Origin: Collinsella sp.
Lineage (GTDB): Bacteria; Actinomycetota; Coriobacteriia; Coriobacteriales; Coriobacteriaceae
Direction of reading: 5' to 3'
DNA: 64,000 nt
Assembly: GCA_019413925.1 (NCBI GenBank)
Contig: DXMY01000028.1
Coordinates: 1-64,000 of the forward strand
In this document: piece after piece, positions 54,225-63,338 of the stretch
How the letters are laid out: every line of letters starts with the position of its first letter
Numbering within the stretch: the first letter of the stretch is position 1
The notes under the pieces: generated by a model
What the model saw: the letters and a program-made list of their open reading frames with translations, nothing else
Database searches by the model: none
Told to the model about the DNA's origin: nothing
Translations under genes and position numbers: made by a program

Positions 54225-54627
54225 GGCGCTCCCTTCGCCGGGATCTGCTTGCCATCCAATACAGCACGATTGAAGCGCGCCATCAAAACATTCACGCAAA
54301 ACAATACACTCGCGCGGCCAAAGGCAGTAATCAGGCGGCGAACGGCACCGTTGCAACAGGTCAACCCCCGCAATGCTTACAAGAGCTGACCAATAGCTTG
54401 CCCAAGACGGACCCCCTCTACGGAAGTTCGCGACCACAGAACATAGAGTTAAACCGTTTCAATTAAAACTTCCGGACTTCTCGCTACGAAAACTGAGCCG
54501 TTCGCCGAATATTCCGTGCATTTCGCGGTATTATAGGGGCTGCATGTCATGTCCCTTTCGAAGGGTCGCCCGGCAATCGCCAGCCACGACCCCCAGACGG
54601 GACGCCAACACGATAGAGAGGAGAGGC
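54225..54627. other. Intergenic region upstream of the NifU-like gene
   Basis: About 400 bases without a gene. The sequence near 54520-54540 has a TATTAT/TATAGG stretch that could be a -10 box for the NifU-like/GGGtGRT pair; no good -35 is visible. Nothing else recognised. Confidence 0.4.
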
Positions 54628-55362
54628 ATGCAGTACTCACAGGAAGTGGAGAACATGTGCCCCGTTGCCAAGGGTGCATACCACGGCCCCGCACCCATCC
54701 CCGAGGAGGGCAAGTGGGTCCAGGCTAAGGAGATTTCCGACATCTCCGGTCTTACGCACGGTGTGGGTTGGTGCGCACCTCAGCAGGGCGCCTGCAAGCT
54801 CACGCTGAACGTCAAGGACGGCATCATCGAGGAGGCCCTCGTTGAGACCATCGGCTGCTCGGGTATGACCCACTCTGCCGCCATGGCTTCCGAGATCCTT
54901 CCCGGTAAGACCATCCTCGAGGCCCTCAACACCGACCTCGTCTGCGACGCCATCAACGTTGCTATGCGCGAGATCTTCCTGCAGATCGTTTACGGCCGCA
55001 GCCAGACCGCGTTCTCCGAGGGCGGCCTGCCCGTGGGCGCCTCCCTCGACGACCTCGGCAAGGGCCTTCGCTCTCAGGTCGGCACCATGTTCGGCACCAA
55101 GGCCAAGGGCGCTCGTTACCTCGAGCTCGCTCAGGGCTACGTCACCCGCATGGCTCTCAACGACAAGAACGAGATCATCGCATTCGAGTTCCTGAACCTC
55201 GGCAAGTTCACCGACGCCGTCAAGGCCGGCAAGACCCCCGAGGAGGCCATCGCTGGCGCTATGGGCCACTATGGTCAGTGGGAGAACGCTGCCAAGTACA
55301 TCGACCCGCGCACCGACGAGGAGACTCACTCCGTCGCCAGCGTGTTCCCGGTTCACGAGTAG
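54628..55362 (+). CDS. NifU/IscU-like scaffold protein of the GGGtGRT pair
   Basis: 244 residues from ATG 54628, behind GAGAGGAGAGG. VGWCAPQQGACKLTL, IGCSGMTHSAAM and LVCDAINVAM hold conserved Cys residues like those of Fe-S scaffold proteins. Genes of this type are annotated as iron-sulfur scaffold homologues and sit beside a GGGtGRT gene, as here, 18 bases apart. Its location near suf hints at metal-cluster work, but the function is unknown. Confidence 0.82.
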   Translation: MQYSQEVENMCPVAKGAYHGPAPIPEEGKWVQAKEISDISGLTHGVGWCAPQQGACKLTLNVKDGIIEEALVETIGCSGMTHSAAMASEILPGKTILEALNTDLVCDAINVAMREIFLQIVYGRSQTAFSEGGLPVGASLDDLGKGLRSQVGTMFGTKAKGARYLELAQGYVTRMALNDKNEIIAFEFLNLGKFTDAVKAGKTPEEAIAGAMGHYGQWENAAKYIDPRTDEETHSVASVFPVHE

Positions 55363-55380
55363 AAAGGGAGGGAAATAACT

Positions 55381-56385
55381 ATGACTGTTACGTTCGAAGG
55401 TTACGAGCGCCGCGCTGACAAGATCAACAAGTGCCTCGCCGACAACGGCATCGCCTCCCTCGAGGAAGCTCTGCAGATCTGCACCGACAAGGGCTTCAAC
55501 CCGCGTGAGATCGTCAACAACACCCAGTCCATCGCCTTCCAGAACGCCGAGTGGGCCTACACCCTCGGTTGCGCTCTCGCTGTCAAGCGTGGCGCCAAGT
55601 CCGCTTCTGAGGCTGCCGCCATCATCGGCGAGGGCATCCAGGCCTTCACCGTTCCCGGCTCCGTCGCCGAGGACCGCAAGGTCGGTCTGGGCCACGGCAA
55701 CCTGGGCGCTATGCTGCTCTCCGACGACACCGAGTGCTTCGCCTTCCTGGCCGGTCACGAGTCCTTCGCTGCCGCTGAGGGTGCTATCGGCCTGGCTCTG
55801 AACGCCAACAAGGCTCGCAAGAAGCCGCTGCGCGTCATCCTCAACGGTCTGGGCAAGGACGCTGCTCAGATCATCGCCCGCATCAACGGCTTCACCTACG
55901 TGAAGACCCAGTTCGACTACTTCACGGGCGAGCTCAAGGTCGTCGAGACCATCCCCTACTCCGATGGTCCCCGCGCCGCCGTCAACTGCTACGGCGCCGA
56001 CGACGTCCGCGAGGGCGTTGCCATCATGTGGCACGAGAACGTCGACATCTCGATCACCGGTAACTCCACCAACCCCACGCGCTTCCAGCACCCCGTCGCT
56101 GGCACCTACAAGAAGGAGCGCCTCGAGGCTGGCAAGAAGTACTTCTCCGTCGCTTCTGGTGGCGGCACTGGCCGTACCCTGCACCCGGACAACATGGGCG
56201 CCGGCCCTGCCTCTTACGGCATGACCGACACCATGGGCCGCATGCACTCCGACGCCCAGTTCGCCGGTTCTTCCTCCGTGCCTGCGCACGTCGACATGAT
56301 GGGTCTCATCGGCATGGGCAACAACCCCATGGTCGGTGCCACCGTCGCCTGCGCTGTCGCCGTCGAGGAGGCCCTCAAGGCCTAA
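55381..56385 (+). CDS. GGGtGRT protein, function unknown
   Basis: 334 residues, named for its SGGGTGRTLHPDNMGAGPASYG segment near residue 260. The rest is conserved and rich in Gly and Ala, with KVGLGHGNLGAMLLSDDTECFAFLAGHESFAAAEG and a C-terminal MGNNPMVGATVACAVAVEEA. AGAAAGGGAGG precedes the ATG. Very strong codon bias suggests high expression. No membrane or signal segment. The family is widespread in anaerobes; its role is not established. Confidence 0.85.
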   Translation: MTVTFEGYERRADKINKCLADNGIASLEEALQICTDKGFNPREIVNNTQSIAFQNAEWAYTLGCALAVKRGAKSASEAAAIIGEGIQAFTVPGSVAEDRKVGLGHGNLGAMLLSDDTECFAFLAGHESFAAAEGAIGLALNANKARKKPLRVILNGLGKDAAQIIARINGFTYVKTQFDYFTGELKVVETIPYSDGPRAAVNCYGADDVREGVAIMWHENVDISITGNSTNPTRFQHPVAGTYKKERLEAGKKYFSVASGGGTGRTLHPDNMGAGPASYGMTDTMGRMHSDAQFAGSSSVPAHVDMMGLIGMGNNPMVGATVACAVAVEEALKA

Positions 56386-56420
56386 TCGCGCCCGCGCGAT
56401 GCTCATATAGTTGAGCTTTG

Positions 56421-56453
56421 GAGCCGCTACCCACCCGGGTAGTGGCTCTTTTT
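56421..56453 (+). terminator. Rho-independent terminator after the GGGtGRT gene
   Basis: GAGCCGCTACCC/GGGTAGTGGCTC stem (one wobble), 4-base loop, then TTTTT. Confidence 0.92.
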
Positions 56454-56641
56454 GTTTGCGCTGTCGCAGGGTAGCTAATGCCGATATATCAGTTGGGGCG
56501 AAATACAAGATGTGATGAGATGGAGCTTCAGAGCGTCCATGACGCCCACCTGCCATATTTGCCCTTTACCGATTTGCCGGGTCTTTGCGGCCCCATTGCC
56601 GATCACCCGTGCGACAATGCGCCGGACGAGAAAGGAATCCG

Positions 56642-58168
56642 ATGGAATCGACTGATGTACTGGTAATTGGATCTGGCATTGCGGGCCTTTGTGCCGCCAT
56701 CGAAGCGGCACGCACGGGTGCAACCGTCACTGTGGCAAGCGCCGGCAAGACCATGAGTGGATCGAGCTTCTTCCCGGGTACCTGGGGCCTCGGCCTCATC
56801 GGTCCCGTCGACGAAGACGACGAGCAGGACCTCATCGACACCATCCTGGCCGTCGGCGGCGGCGTTGCCGACCCCGAACTCGTCCAGACGTTCGTCCACG
56901 GCATTCCCCGGGCAATTACATGGCTCGAACGGGAGCTGGGTGTTGAACTCCAACGTCCGCAAAGTGCCGAGAGCGCCCAGCAAAAGCAATTTATCCCCTG
57001 CTTTGACCACAAGACGCGCATGTGGCGCGGCCTCACCCGCAAGCCCCTTGAGGACGCTCTGACGACCTGGATCGAGTCGCTCGGCATTCGCCTGCTCCCC
57101 CGCCATGAGCTTATCGACCTTGTTGAGGACACGAACGGCAGAATAACCGGAACCGTACTCTACGACCTTACCGAAAATCGAATCGTGCCCTTTGCTGCCA
57201 AGGCCACGGTCATCGCAGCCGGTGGCACAGGCGGCCTGTTCGAGCGCAGCCTTACGTCGGCTGATGTGCTCAGTTCCTCGCAGGCCATCGCGCTGGCGCA
57301 CGGCGCAACACTTACTAATATAGAGTTCATGCAGATGATGCCCGGCTTCATCGAGCCCAGGCGTAACTTGGTCTTCAATGAGAAAACCTGGCGCTACGTG
57401 CACGTAGACCAGCCGGTAGATATTGCCGACGACAAGCTGGACGACCTGCTCGAGCAGCGCTCTGGATATGGTCCCTTCACGTCACGCTTGGCCTCCCGCG
57501 CTATCGATCTTGCCATCGATCAGGCAGGCGCCGAAGGCCTGGCGCTCCGCTACGACTTCCCCCGCGAGGATGTCCCAGAGTTTGTGCAGACCTTTGCCAC
57601 CTGGCTGCAAGACGAGCACGGCATCGCGCCGACCGACGAGATGCGCGTTGCGATGTATGCCCACGCCGCTAACGGCGGCATCAAGATCGATAAGACCGCG
57701 CACACGGGCGTTGAGGGCCTCTACGCTTGCGGCGAGGCGACAGGCGGCATGCACGGCGCCGACCGCATTGGTGGCTTGTCAAGCGCCAACGGCATCGTAT
57801 TCGGACGCATCGCAGGCGCATCGGCAGCCCTTGCAGCACAGAAAGAGCCTGAGGCAGCGCTGAAGGCGGATATCGCCCTCCCCCACTACGGCATTGCCGC
57901 AACAGATGCCGAACGCCTGACACACAGCCTTAGGCACACGATGAGCACCTATTGCATGATCAACAGGGCCGAAACAGGCCTATCCGAGGCCCTGCAACAG
58001 CTTGAAAGCCTGCAAGACGAAGCCACGGCTCTAAATAAGCCACATGCCAACGACAGCGAAATCGCTGCCCTCGCCCGCCTGCAATCGCAGATTCAACTAG
58101 CACAGGAAATGGTCAAAGCCATGCGCAAGCGAACTGAAAGCCTGGGTTCGCACTTTCGAGCGGACTAA
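56642..58168 (+). CDS. FAD-dependent oxidoreductase, fumarate reductase/L-aspartate oxidase-like
   Basis: 508 residues from ATG 56642, behind AAAGGAAT. FAD-binding VLVIGSGIAGLCAAIEAAR at the N-terminus and VIAAGGTGGLF mid-protein. A C-terminal GLYACGEATGGMHGADRIGGLSSANGIVFG is the second FAD contact typical of this superfamily. The substrate loop differs from true NadB, and no nadA/nadC genes follow, so substrate is open. Cytoplasmic; no signal. Confidence 0.85.
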   Translation: MESTDVLVIGSGIAGLCAAIEAARTGATVTVASAGKTMSGSSFFPGTWGLGLIGPVDEDDEQDLIDTILAVGGGVADPELVQTFVHGIPRAITWLERELGVELQRPQSAESAQQKQFIPCFDHKTRMWRGLTRKPLEDALTTWIESLGIRLLPRHELIDLVEDTNGRITGTVLYDLTENRIVPFAAKATVIAAGGTGGLFERSLTSADVLSSSQAIALAHGATLTNIEFMQMMPGFIEPRRNLVFNEKTWRYVHVDQPVDIADDKLDDLLEQRSGYGPFTSRLASRAIDLAIDQAGAEGLALRYDFPREDVPEFVQTFATWLQDEHGIAPTDEMRVAMYAHAANGGIKIDKTAHTGVEGLYACGEATGGMHGADRIGGLSSANGIVFGRIAGASAALAAQKEPEAALKADIALPHYGIAATDAERLTHSLRHTMSTYCMINRAETGLSEALQQLESLQDEATALNKPHANDSEIAALARLQSQIQLAQEMVKAMRKRTESLGSHFRAD

Positions 58169-58338
58169 ATCGATTCTCACTTTAAGCTTGATCACAACTT
58201 CTCAACATGCATCGAGCCCCGTGAGCATAATTCTCATAAGGAGAGCACGTTTATGGGGCTTTAGCCGTGTTTCCCTAAGGGAATCACGGTGCAGTTTCCC
58301 CAACTTCGCGCCCCGACGGGTTCGACCCCATGCGAGGT

Positions 58339-58372
58339 CAAAAAAAGACGGCCATCTTTCGTTGACCGTCTT
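58339..58372 (-). terminator. Terminator of the tRNA cluster
   Basis: AAGACGG/CCGTCTT stem around a 14-base loop, followed on the minus strand by a seven-T run. The 58169-58338 gap shows no gene. Confidence 0.75.
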
Positions 58373-58381
58373 AACTTGCTT

Positions 58382-58457
58382 TGGTGGGCCGTCAGGGGGT
58401 CGAACCCTGGACCTTGGGATTAAGAGTCCCCTGCTCTACCAACTGAGCTAACGACCC
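58382..58457 (-). tRNA. tRNA-Lys (CTT), copy 1
   Basis: A 76-base cloverleaf with encoded CCA. Acceptor GGGTCGT pairs with ACGGCCC (one G-T). The anticodon loop CTCTTAA gives anticodon CTT, and the T-loop is GGTTCGAACCC. Confidence 0.95.
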
Positions 58458-58500
58458 AAAGCTAAAGTCCATTATGGCGGACTTTAGAGGAGATATCGTG

Positions 58501-58576
58501 TGGTGGGCCGTCAGGGGGTCGAACCCTGGACCTTGGGATTAAGAGTCCCCTGCTCTACCAACTGAGCTAACGACCC
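58501..58576 (-). tRNA. tRNA-Lys (CTT), copy 2
   Basis: Identical in sequence to the copy at 58382-58457 and 43 bases upstream of it on the minus strand, so a recent tandem duplication. Confidence 0.95.
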
Positions 58577-58598
58577 GATATCAACACGAAGCAAGAAC

Positions 58599-58676
58599 TG
58601 GGGTGGGTAAAGGGACTCGAACCCTCGACCTACGGGACCACAACCCGTCGCTCTAGCCAACTGAGCTACACCCACC
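58599..58676 (-). tRNA. tRNA-His (GTG)
   Basis: Anticodon loop TTGTGGT gives GTG. The extra 5' G (position -1) needed by histidyl-tRNA synthetase is encoded opposite the discriminator C, and the CCA is encoded. Co-transcribed with the two tRNA-Lys genes. Confidence 0.95.
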
Positions 58677-58841
58677 GTGTCCTGTGCGCTTCGCGCTCGA
58701 CTATTATTGCAAGGAACGCCACGCGATGCAAGCCCCAATTTTCAAGAATATTGAAAAGAGTTTTTCGAGACCATTTCGAGCAAATCCCACCGGTTTCATA
58801 GGAGTAAACTTGCCCCACTGCAAATCCTCGAAAGGACCGTC

Positions 58842-60023
58842 ATGAAAGAACTCTCCAACCGCACGGCAAGATTTACCGATTCGGTCATCCGCCGCATGAC
58901 ACGCATCTCCAATAAGTACGGCGCTGTCAATCTCTCGCAGGGCTTCCCCGACTTCGATCCCCCGGCGCAGCTGCTCGATAGCCTCAGCGCCATCGCCAGC
59001 GACCCCAAGCCGCTCTATCACCAGTACTCCATCACCTGGGGCTCCCAGGCCATGCGCGAGGCGCTCGCCGCCAAACAGGAGCACTTTATGGGCATGCCGG
59101 TGAACCCCAACGAGAATATCGTAGTCACCTGCGGCTCCACCGAGGCCATGATGGCCGCCATGATGACGGTCACGAACCCCGGCGACAAGGTCGTCATCTT
59201 CTCGCCGTTCTATGAGAACTACGGCGCCGACACGATCCTTTCGGGTGCCGAGCCCATCTACGTGCCGCTCAACCCACCCACATTCGACTTTAACCGCGAG
59301 ACGCTCGAGGCAGCCTTCCGCGACAACGACCCCAAAGCCATCGTCCTGTGCAACCCTTCCAACCCTTGCGGCAAGGTCTTTACGCGCGAGGAGCTCACCT
59401 TTATCGCCGACCTCTGCAAAAAATACGACGCCTACTGCATCACTGACGAGGTGTACGAGCACATCGTCTACGCGCCCCACGAGCACGTCTATATGGCCAC
59501 GCTGCCCGGCATGTTCGAGCGGACCATCAGTTGCAGCTCGCTGTCCAAGACGTACTCCATCACCGGCTGGCGTCTGGGCTACACCATTGCCCCGGCCCAG
59601 ATCACCGAGCGCATCAAGGAGGTCCACGACTTCCTCACCGTGGGTGCCGCCGCTCCCCTGCAGGAAGCTGTCGTCACCGCCCTCAACTTCGACGACAGCT
59701 ATTACGATGAGGTCCTCGACCTCTACACCGCCAAACGCGACCTGTTCTGCCAGGGACTCGACAGCATCGGTCTTGAGCACAACGTGCCGCAGGGCGCCTA
59801 CTACGTCATGATGGACATCTCTGAGTTTAGCTATGACAGCGACCTCGAATTCTGCGAGGACCTCGCGTCTAAGGTGGGCGTGGGCGCCGTGCCCGGCTCG
59901 AGCTTCTTCCGCGAGCCCGTCAACCATCTGATTCGTTTCCACTTTGCCAAGCGAGACAAGACGCTTAACGCGGCGCTGGAGAACCTCAAGTCGCTACGTG
60001 ATAAAATCAAGCCGCGCGGGTAA
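58842..60023 (+). CDS. Class I/II pyridoxal-phosphate aminotransferase
   Basis: 393 residues. The N-terminus NLSQGFPDFDPPAQLLDS and the PLP lysine in SSLSKTYSITGWRLGY mark aminotransferases of the kynurenine/methionine/aspartate group. CNPSNPCGKV and DEVYEHIVY are further active-site motifs. The exact amino acid cannot be fixed. GAAAGGA precedes the ATG at 58842. Single gene with its own terminator. Confidence 0.88.
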   Translation: MKELSNRTARFTDSVIRRMTRISNKYGAVNLSQGFPDFDPPAQLLDSLSAIASDPKPLYHQYSITWGSQAMREALAAKQEHFMGMPVNPNENIVVTCGSTEAMMAAMMTVTNPGDKVVIFSPFYENYGADTILSGAEPIYVPLNPPTFDFNRETLEAAFRDNDPKAIVLCNPSNPCGKVFTREELTFIADLCKKYDAYCITDEVYEHIVYAPHEHVYMATLPGMFERTISCSSLSKTYSITGWRLGYTIAPAQITERIKEVHDFLTVGAAAPLQEAVVTALNFDDSYYDEVLDLYTAKRDLFCQGLDSIGLEHNVPQGAYYVMMDISEFSYDSDLEFCEDLASKVGVGAVPGSSFFREPVNHLIRFHFAKRDKTLNAALENLKSLRDKIKPRG

Positions 60024-60049
60024 GGACGGCCCGGCAGCTAAAGTAGCCA

Positions 60050-60092
60050 AAGAAGCCTCGCACCGCCCGCCGCGTTGCAAGGCTTCTTTTTA
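60050..60092 (+). terminator. Terminator after the aminotransferase gene
   Basis: AAGAAGCCT/AGGCTTCTT stem with a 21-base loop, then TTTTTAT. Confidence 0.8.
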
Positions 60093-60162
60093 TAGCGCTT
60101 TCTTAAATGGTTTAGCGCACTATACTTTAGTCACGGAGCAACTCGTCCCAGAGAGGAATACT

Positions 60163-61053
60163 ATGGCAGAGCAGCAGCTTATCGGAGCGCTCGAGGCCGG
60201 CGGCACCAAGATGGTCTGCGCCACGGGCTATGCAGACGGTACGGTCCTGGAACATGAGCAGATCGCGACCACGACCCCGCAGGAGACCGTTGAGGCCGTC
60301 AACGCGTGGTTTGCGAACAAGGGCATCGCCGCGCTGGGCATCGGCGCGTTTGGCCCCACCGCAGTCAACCCCGCTTCGCCCCAATACGGCAAGATCCTGG
60401 AGACGCCCAAAACGGCATGGCGCTACTTTGACCTGCTGGGCACTATCCAAAACGAGCTCAATATCCCCTGCGGCTACGACACCGACGTCAACGTCGCCTG
60501 CTTGGGCGAGGTCACCTTTGGTTGCGCCAAGGGCCTCACTGACGTTGTGTATCTGACCATCGGCACCGGCGTGGGCGCCGGCGTGCTCTCGGGCGGCCAG
60601 CTCGTGCACGGCATGATGCATCCCGAGGCCGGCCATATCCTGGTCACGCGCGACCCCAGCGACACCATCGGCGAGCATAGCGCCTGCCCCTTCCACGACA
60701 ACTGCCTCGAGGGCCTCATCGCAGGCCCCGGCGTTAAAAAGCGCTGGAATGGCAAGAGTGCCGGAGACATGGCCGATGACCCGGAGGCCATGGATCTGCT
60801 CGCGGGCTATCTGGCACAGGCACTCATGACCTACACGCTGTGCTATGCCCCGCAGAAGATCATCATCGGCGGTGGCGTTGCCGATCACACCCCTATCGTG
60901 CCGCTCGCCCGCAAAAAGTGCGCCGAGATGCTCAACAGCTACATCGTCACACCCGAGGTCAACGATATCGACACCTACATTGTCAACAACAGCCTCGAGG
61001 GCAAGCAGGGCATCATGGGCTGCCTGGCCCTGGGCGCACAGGCGCTTCAGTAG
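60163..61053 (+). CDS. ROK-family sugar kinase, fructokinase-like
   Basis: 296 residues from ATG 60163, behind GAGAGGAA. The ATP-binding EAGGTKMVCA, sugar-binding GAFGPTAVNP and GTGVGAGVL, and the zinc-binding HSACPFHDNCLEGL place it in the ROK group with fructokinase/ScrK-like members; MHPEAGHI supports this. Phosphorylates a hexose, probably fructose. No transporter genes are adjacent. Confidence 0.88.
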   Translation: MAEQQLIGALEAGGTKMVCATGYADGTVLEHEQIATTTPQETVEAVNAWFANKGIAALGIGAFGPTAVNPASPQYGKILETPKTAWRYFDLLGTIQNELNIPCGYDTDVNVACLGEVTFGCAKGLTDVVYLTIGTGVGAGVLSGGQLVHGMMHPEAGHILVTRDPSDTIGEHSACPFHDNCLEGLIAGPGVKKRWNGKSAGDMADDPEAMDLLAGYLAQALMTYTLCYAPQKIIIGGGVADHTPIVPLARKKCAEMLNSYIVTPEVNDIDTYIVNNSLEGKQGIMGCLALGAQALQ

Positions 61054-61142
61054 CAGACGCACCCACAGGGCGTGGCGCGCTCGGCAAATCCAACCTACGG
61101 AACGACGCCACCACGCCCCATATAAGCCCTCAAATTAAAAAG

Positions 61143-61182
61143 GCCGCCTAGGACCAAACAATACGTCCTAGGCGGCTTTTTT
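61143..61182. terminator. Strong bidirectional terminator overlapping the end of the VanZ-like gene
   Basis: A perfect 12-bp stem GCCGCCTAGGAC/GTCCTAGGCGGC with a 10-base loop, T6 on the plus side and an A-run on the other. The stop codon of the minus-strand VanZ-like gene is inside the right arm. Confidence 0.92.
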
Positions 61183-61617
61183 GGCGTACATCAGCGACTG
61201 TAAGAGATATCGGAGCACAACGCCCGTTGCCGCTCCACAGCAGTCGATCATCACATCGGTGATCATGCCGGCGCGTCCCGGCACAAAGAGCTGAATCGTC
61301 TCGTCGATCGAGGGAATCAGCAGCAGGAACACTGCCGTGGGCAGCAGCACGTCAAAGGTGCGCCGGCCCTCAAAATCAAAGGCGTGCGTTGCCAGGATGC
61401 CGAGCACCATATACTCGGTAAAATGCGCGCACTTGCGAACAACAAAGTTGGTCACCCATTCATATGGAAGTCCCACGCCGTGCAGGAAACCGCGGACAGC
61501 TTCCATGACCGTTAGGCTCAGCGAGCCCGACCCCGAGCCGGGAACCAGCGAATTGCCCCAGATCAAGAGCGCCATCAGGCAGGTAACGACCGCCCATTTT
61601 CGATTGATCTTAACCAT
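61168..61617 (-). CDS. VanZ-like membrane protein
   Basis: 149 residues with four hydrophobic helices and the VanZ family motifs RKCAHFTEYMVLG, then DETIQLFVPGRAGMITDVMIDCCGA. VanZ of the vanA cluster gives low-level teicoplanin resistance; most homologues have no known role. It follows the 61625 gene by seven bases, so the two form an operon. Its last codons double as terminator. Confidence 0.87.
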   Translation of the reverse strand: MVKINRKWAVVTCLMALLIWGNSLVPGSGSGSLSLTVMEAVRGFLHGVGLPYEWVTNFVVRKCAHFTEYMVLGILATHAFDFEGRRTFDVLLPTAVFLLLIPSIDETIQLFVPGRAGMITDVMIDCCGAATGVVLRYLLQSLMYAKKAA

Positions 61618-61624
61618 GCAGAAG

Positions 61625-63025
61625 TTATGCCTCCGCGCGGAGCGGCGCGAAGCTGGCGGTACCGCCCTCGATAACGCTCAGATAGGCACGGCCCGTACGC
61701 TTGGCGGTTGAGGACTGCAGGCGCTCGATCTCTTCCTCGAGGATCTGATTGACGCGCTCGTGACGACGATTTTCCATAATGCCGGCGGCAATAGCCTCGG
61801 CCCGCTCAATGCTCTCGCGCGAGATACGGGCGGTATCCTCGGGGAACACAGCGCTGTGACGGCCGACATAGGCGGGGGCAGCAGGCTGAGGGGCAGCGAC
61901 GGGAGCGGGGGCTGCAACAGGAGCGGGCTCGTCAATCTCATCCAGAATCGCGGTGGCGGCGGCCCACATGTCCTCGTGGCCCGAGTAATCGGCCATGGGA
62001 ACATCAACCTCGAGCGAGGCGTCCGGAAGGTCTCCGGTGTCGATGCGATCTTGGGCATCAATCGATGCGGTGATGGCTGCAGGCTCATCGAGGTCATCGA
62101 GATCGATGTCCGTGGCACCGGAGATGATAGGCATGCTGGCGAGGTTTGCATTGTACGGCGCAGCCTCAGCCGCCTGCTGCTGGGCAGGAGCGCCCCAAAG
62201 CGAGCTCTCGGCGGCACGGCGGGCGGCAACGGCCTCCTCGTCCGCGGTCATGGCTTCATCAACGTACAAATTATCGGCAAAAGCGTTCGCGTCCGCTGAG
62301 GTAGCGCTGTAAGCGTTATTGGCTGCCGCGTTGGCGACGAGTGCCACGAAAGCCGCCGTGCTGCCCGCAGGGGCGGCCTGGGAGCCAGACACGGCGCGTG
62401 CCGCGGCGGCGATGTCGTCGCGATTGAAGGAGCCGGTCTGCCCGCCGTTGGTGAGCTCGTCGATGGCGACTTGATAGACGTCGCGCGAGTGTGCAGGGTC
62501 GCAGCTCACCGGCGAATCGTCGTCGAGCATACTGTCGATCATGGACCAAGCCTCGTCCTCGTCCATGGCATCTGCGGCTCGAGCGATGGTAGGGACACCA
62601 TCATCGGCATGACGGCGCTGGAACGCACCAGTCAGGCCGGAAAGGAATGCCGAGGTAGACTGCTCCGACTGAGCCTGAGAAGCAGAAGCCGCAGCGTAAG
62701 GAGTCGCATCCTGCTGCTGGGCTGGAATCGAGGCGGTCTTGAACTCGCTTTGATGCTGATTGAGATTGGCGGCACCGCCCATGGCATCGGGCTGGAACAG
62801 ACGCTCTTCACGCTGCGCACGGTACTCGGAGATACCCAGCGAAGCGGCATAGATACCCACGCCCGCCACCGCGCCCACGGCGAAGGGAACCGCACCCGCC
62901 ACGACCGTCTCATTCACCGACGAAAACGGCAGCGTCGCGGCATACATAACCACGGGAGCGGCAAGGCCGATCCCGCACGAAAGTCCGGCAAGGACTGCTC
63001 GTTGTGTTGCATCAGAAGAAGCCAT
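61625..63025 (-). CDS. Membrane-anchored protein of unknown function
   Basis: 466 residues from ATG 63025 (MASSDATQRAV), behind GGGGAGAG; a start nine codons earlier is less likely. Two hydrophobic helices near the N-terminus (about 12-32 and 42-62). A long, Ala-, Asp- and Gln-rich, probably disordered stretch follows, then a charged helical segment near the C-terminus (SIERAEAIAAGIMENRRHERVNQILEEEIERLQSS). No known domain recognised. Co-transcribed with the VanZ-like gene. Confidence 0.65.
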   Translation of the reverse strand: MASSDATQRAVLAGLSCGIGLAAPVVMYAATLPFSSVNETVVAGAVPFAVGAVAGVGIYAASLGISEYRAQREERLFQPDAMGGAANLNQHQSEFKTASIPAQQQDATPYAAASASQAQSEQSTSAFLSGLTGAFQRRHADDGVPTIARAADAMDEDEAWSMIDSMLDDDSPVSCDPAHSRDVYQVAIDELTNGGQTGSFNRDDIAAAARAVSGSQAAPAGSTAAFVALVANAAANNAYSATSADANAFADNLYVDEAMTADEEAVAARRAAESSLWGAPAQQQAAEAAPYNANLASMPIISGATDIDLDDLDEPAAITASIDAQDRIDTGDLPDASLEVDVPMADYSGHEDMWAAATAILDEIDEPAPVAAPAPVAAPQPAAPAYVGRHSAVFPEDTARISRESIERAEAIAAGIMENRRHERVNQILEEEIERLQSSTAKRTGRAYLSVIEGGTASFAPLRAEA

Positions 63026-63268
63026 GAGCTCTCCCCATCTTCCAGCACCCAAATCGCATCATTTAGTTGGCTGCGCGAGAGAAGATGAAGCGGGGCTATG
63101 CCCCAAAGCAACGGTATATGGTTCGTTTCATCTGCGTTTTCCGTCGCGAAGCTTAAAAGCTATTATGCGAAACCGCCCCGTCGATTGCAAGCGACGATGT
63201 CGGATTGAAACGGGAAACCTGCTGCTCGTCGGTCTTATGGTTAAAAATAAGCGCGGAGCGGCGATATG

Positions 63269-63303
63269 GAAAAGGGCCGAGGCTCAAAGCCCCGACCCTT
63301 TTT
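63269..63303 (-). terminator. Terminator downstream of rho
   Basis: AGGGTCGGGGC paired with GCCTCGGCCCT (two wobbles), TTGA loop, then TTTT on the minus strand. The 63026-63268 gap shows no gene. Confidence 0.8.
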
Positions 63304-63338
63304 CGCATTGATGGCTATCGCTGCGTGTGGATGACAAC

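Noticed and set aside
54637..56556. 639-codon minus-strand open frame opposite the GGGtGRT pair
   Set aside because: Antisense shadow of two strongly codon-biased genes.
58382..58676. tRNA cluster as integration site of a mobile island
   Set aside because: No integrase and no partial tRNA repeat within the window; flanking genes look like ordinary chromosome.
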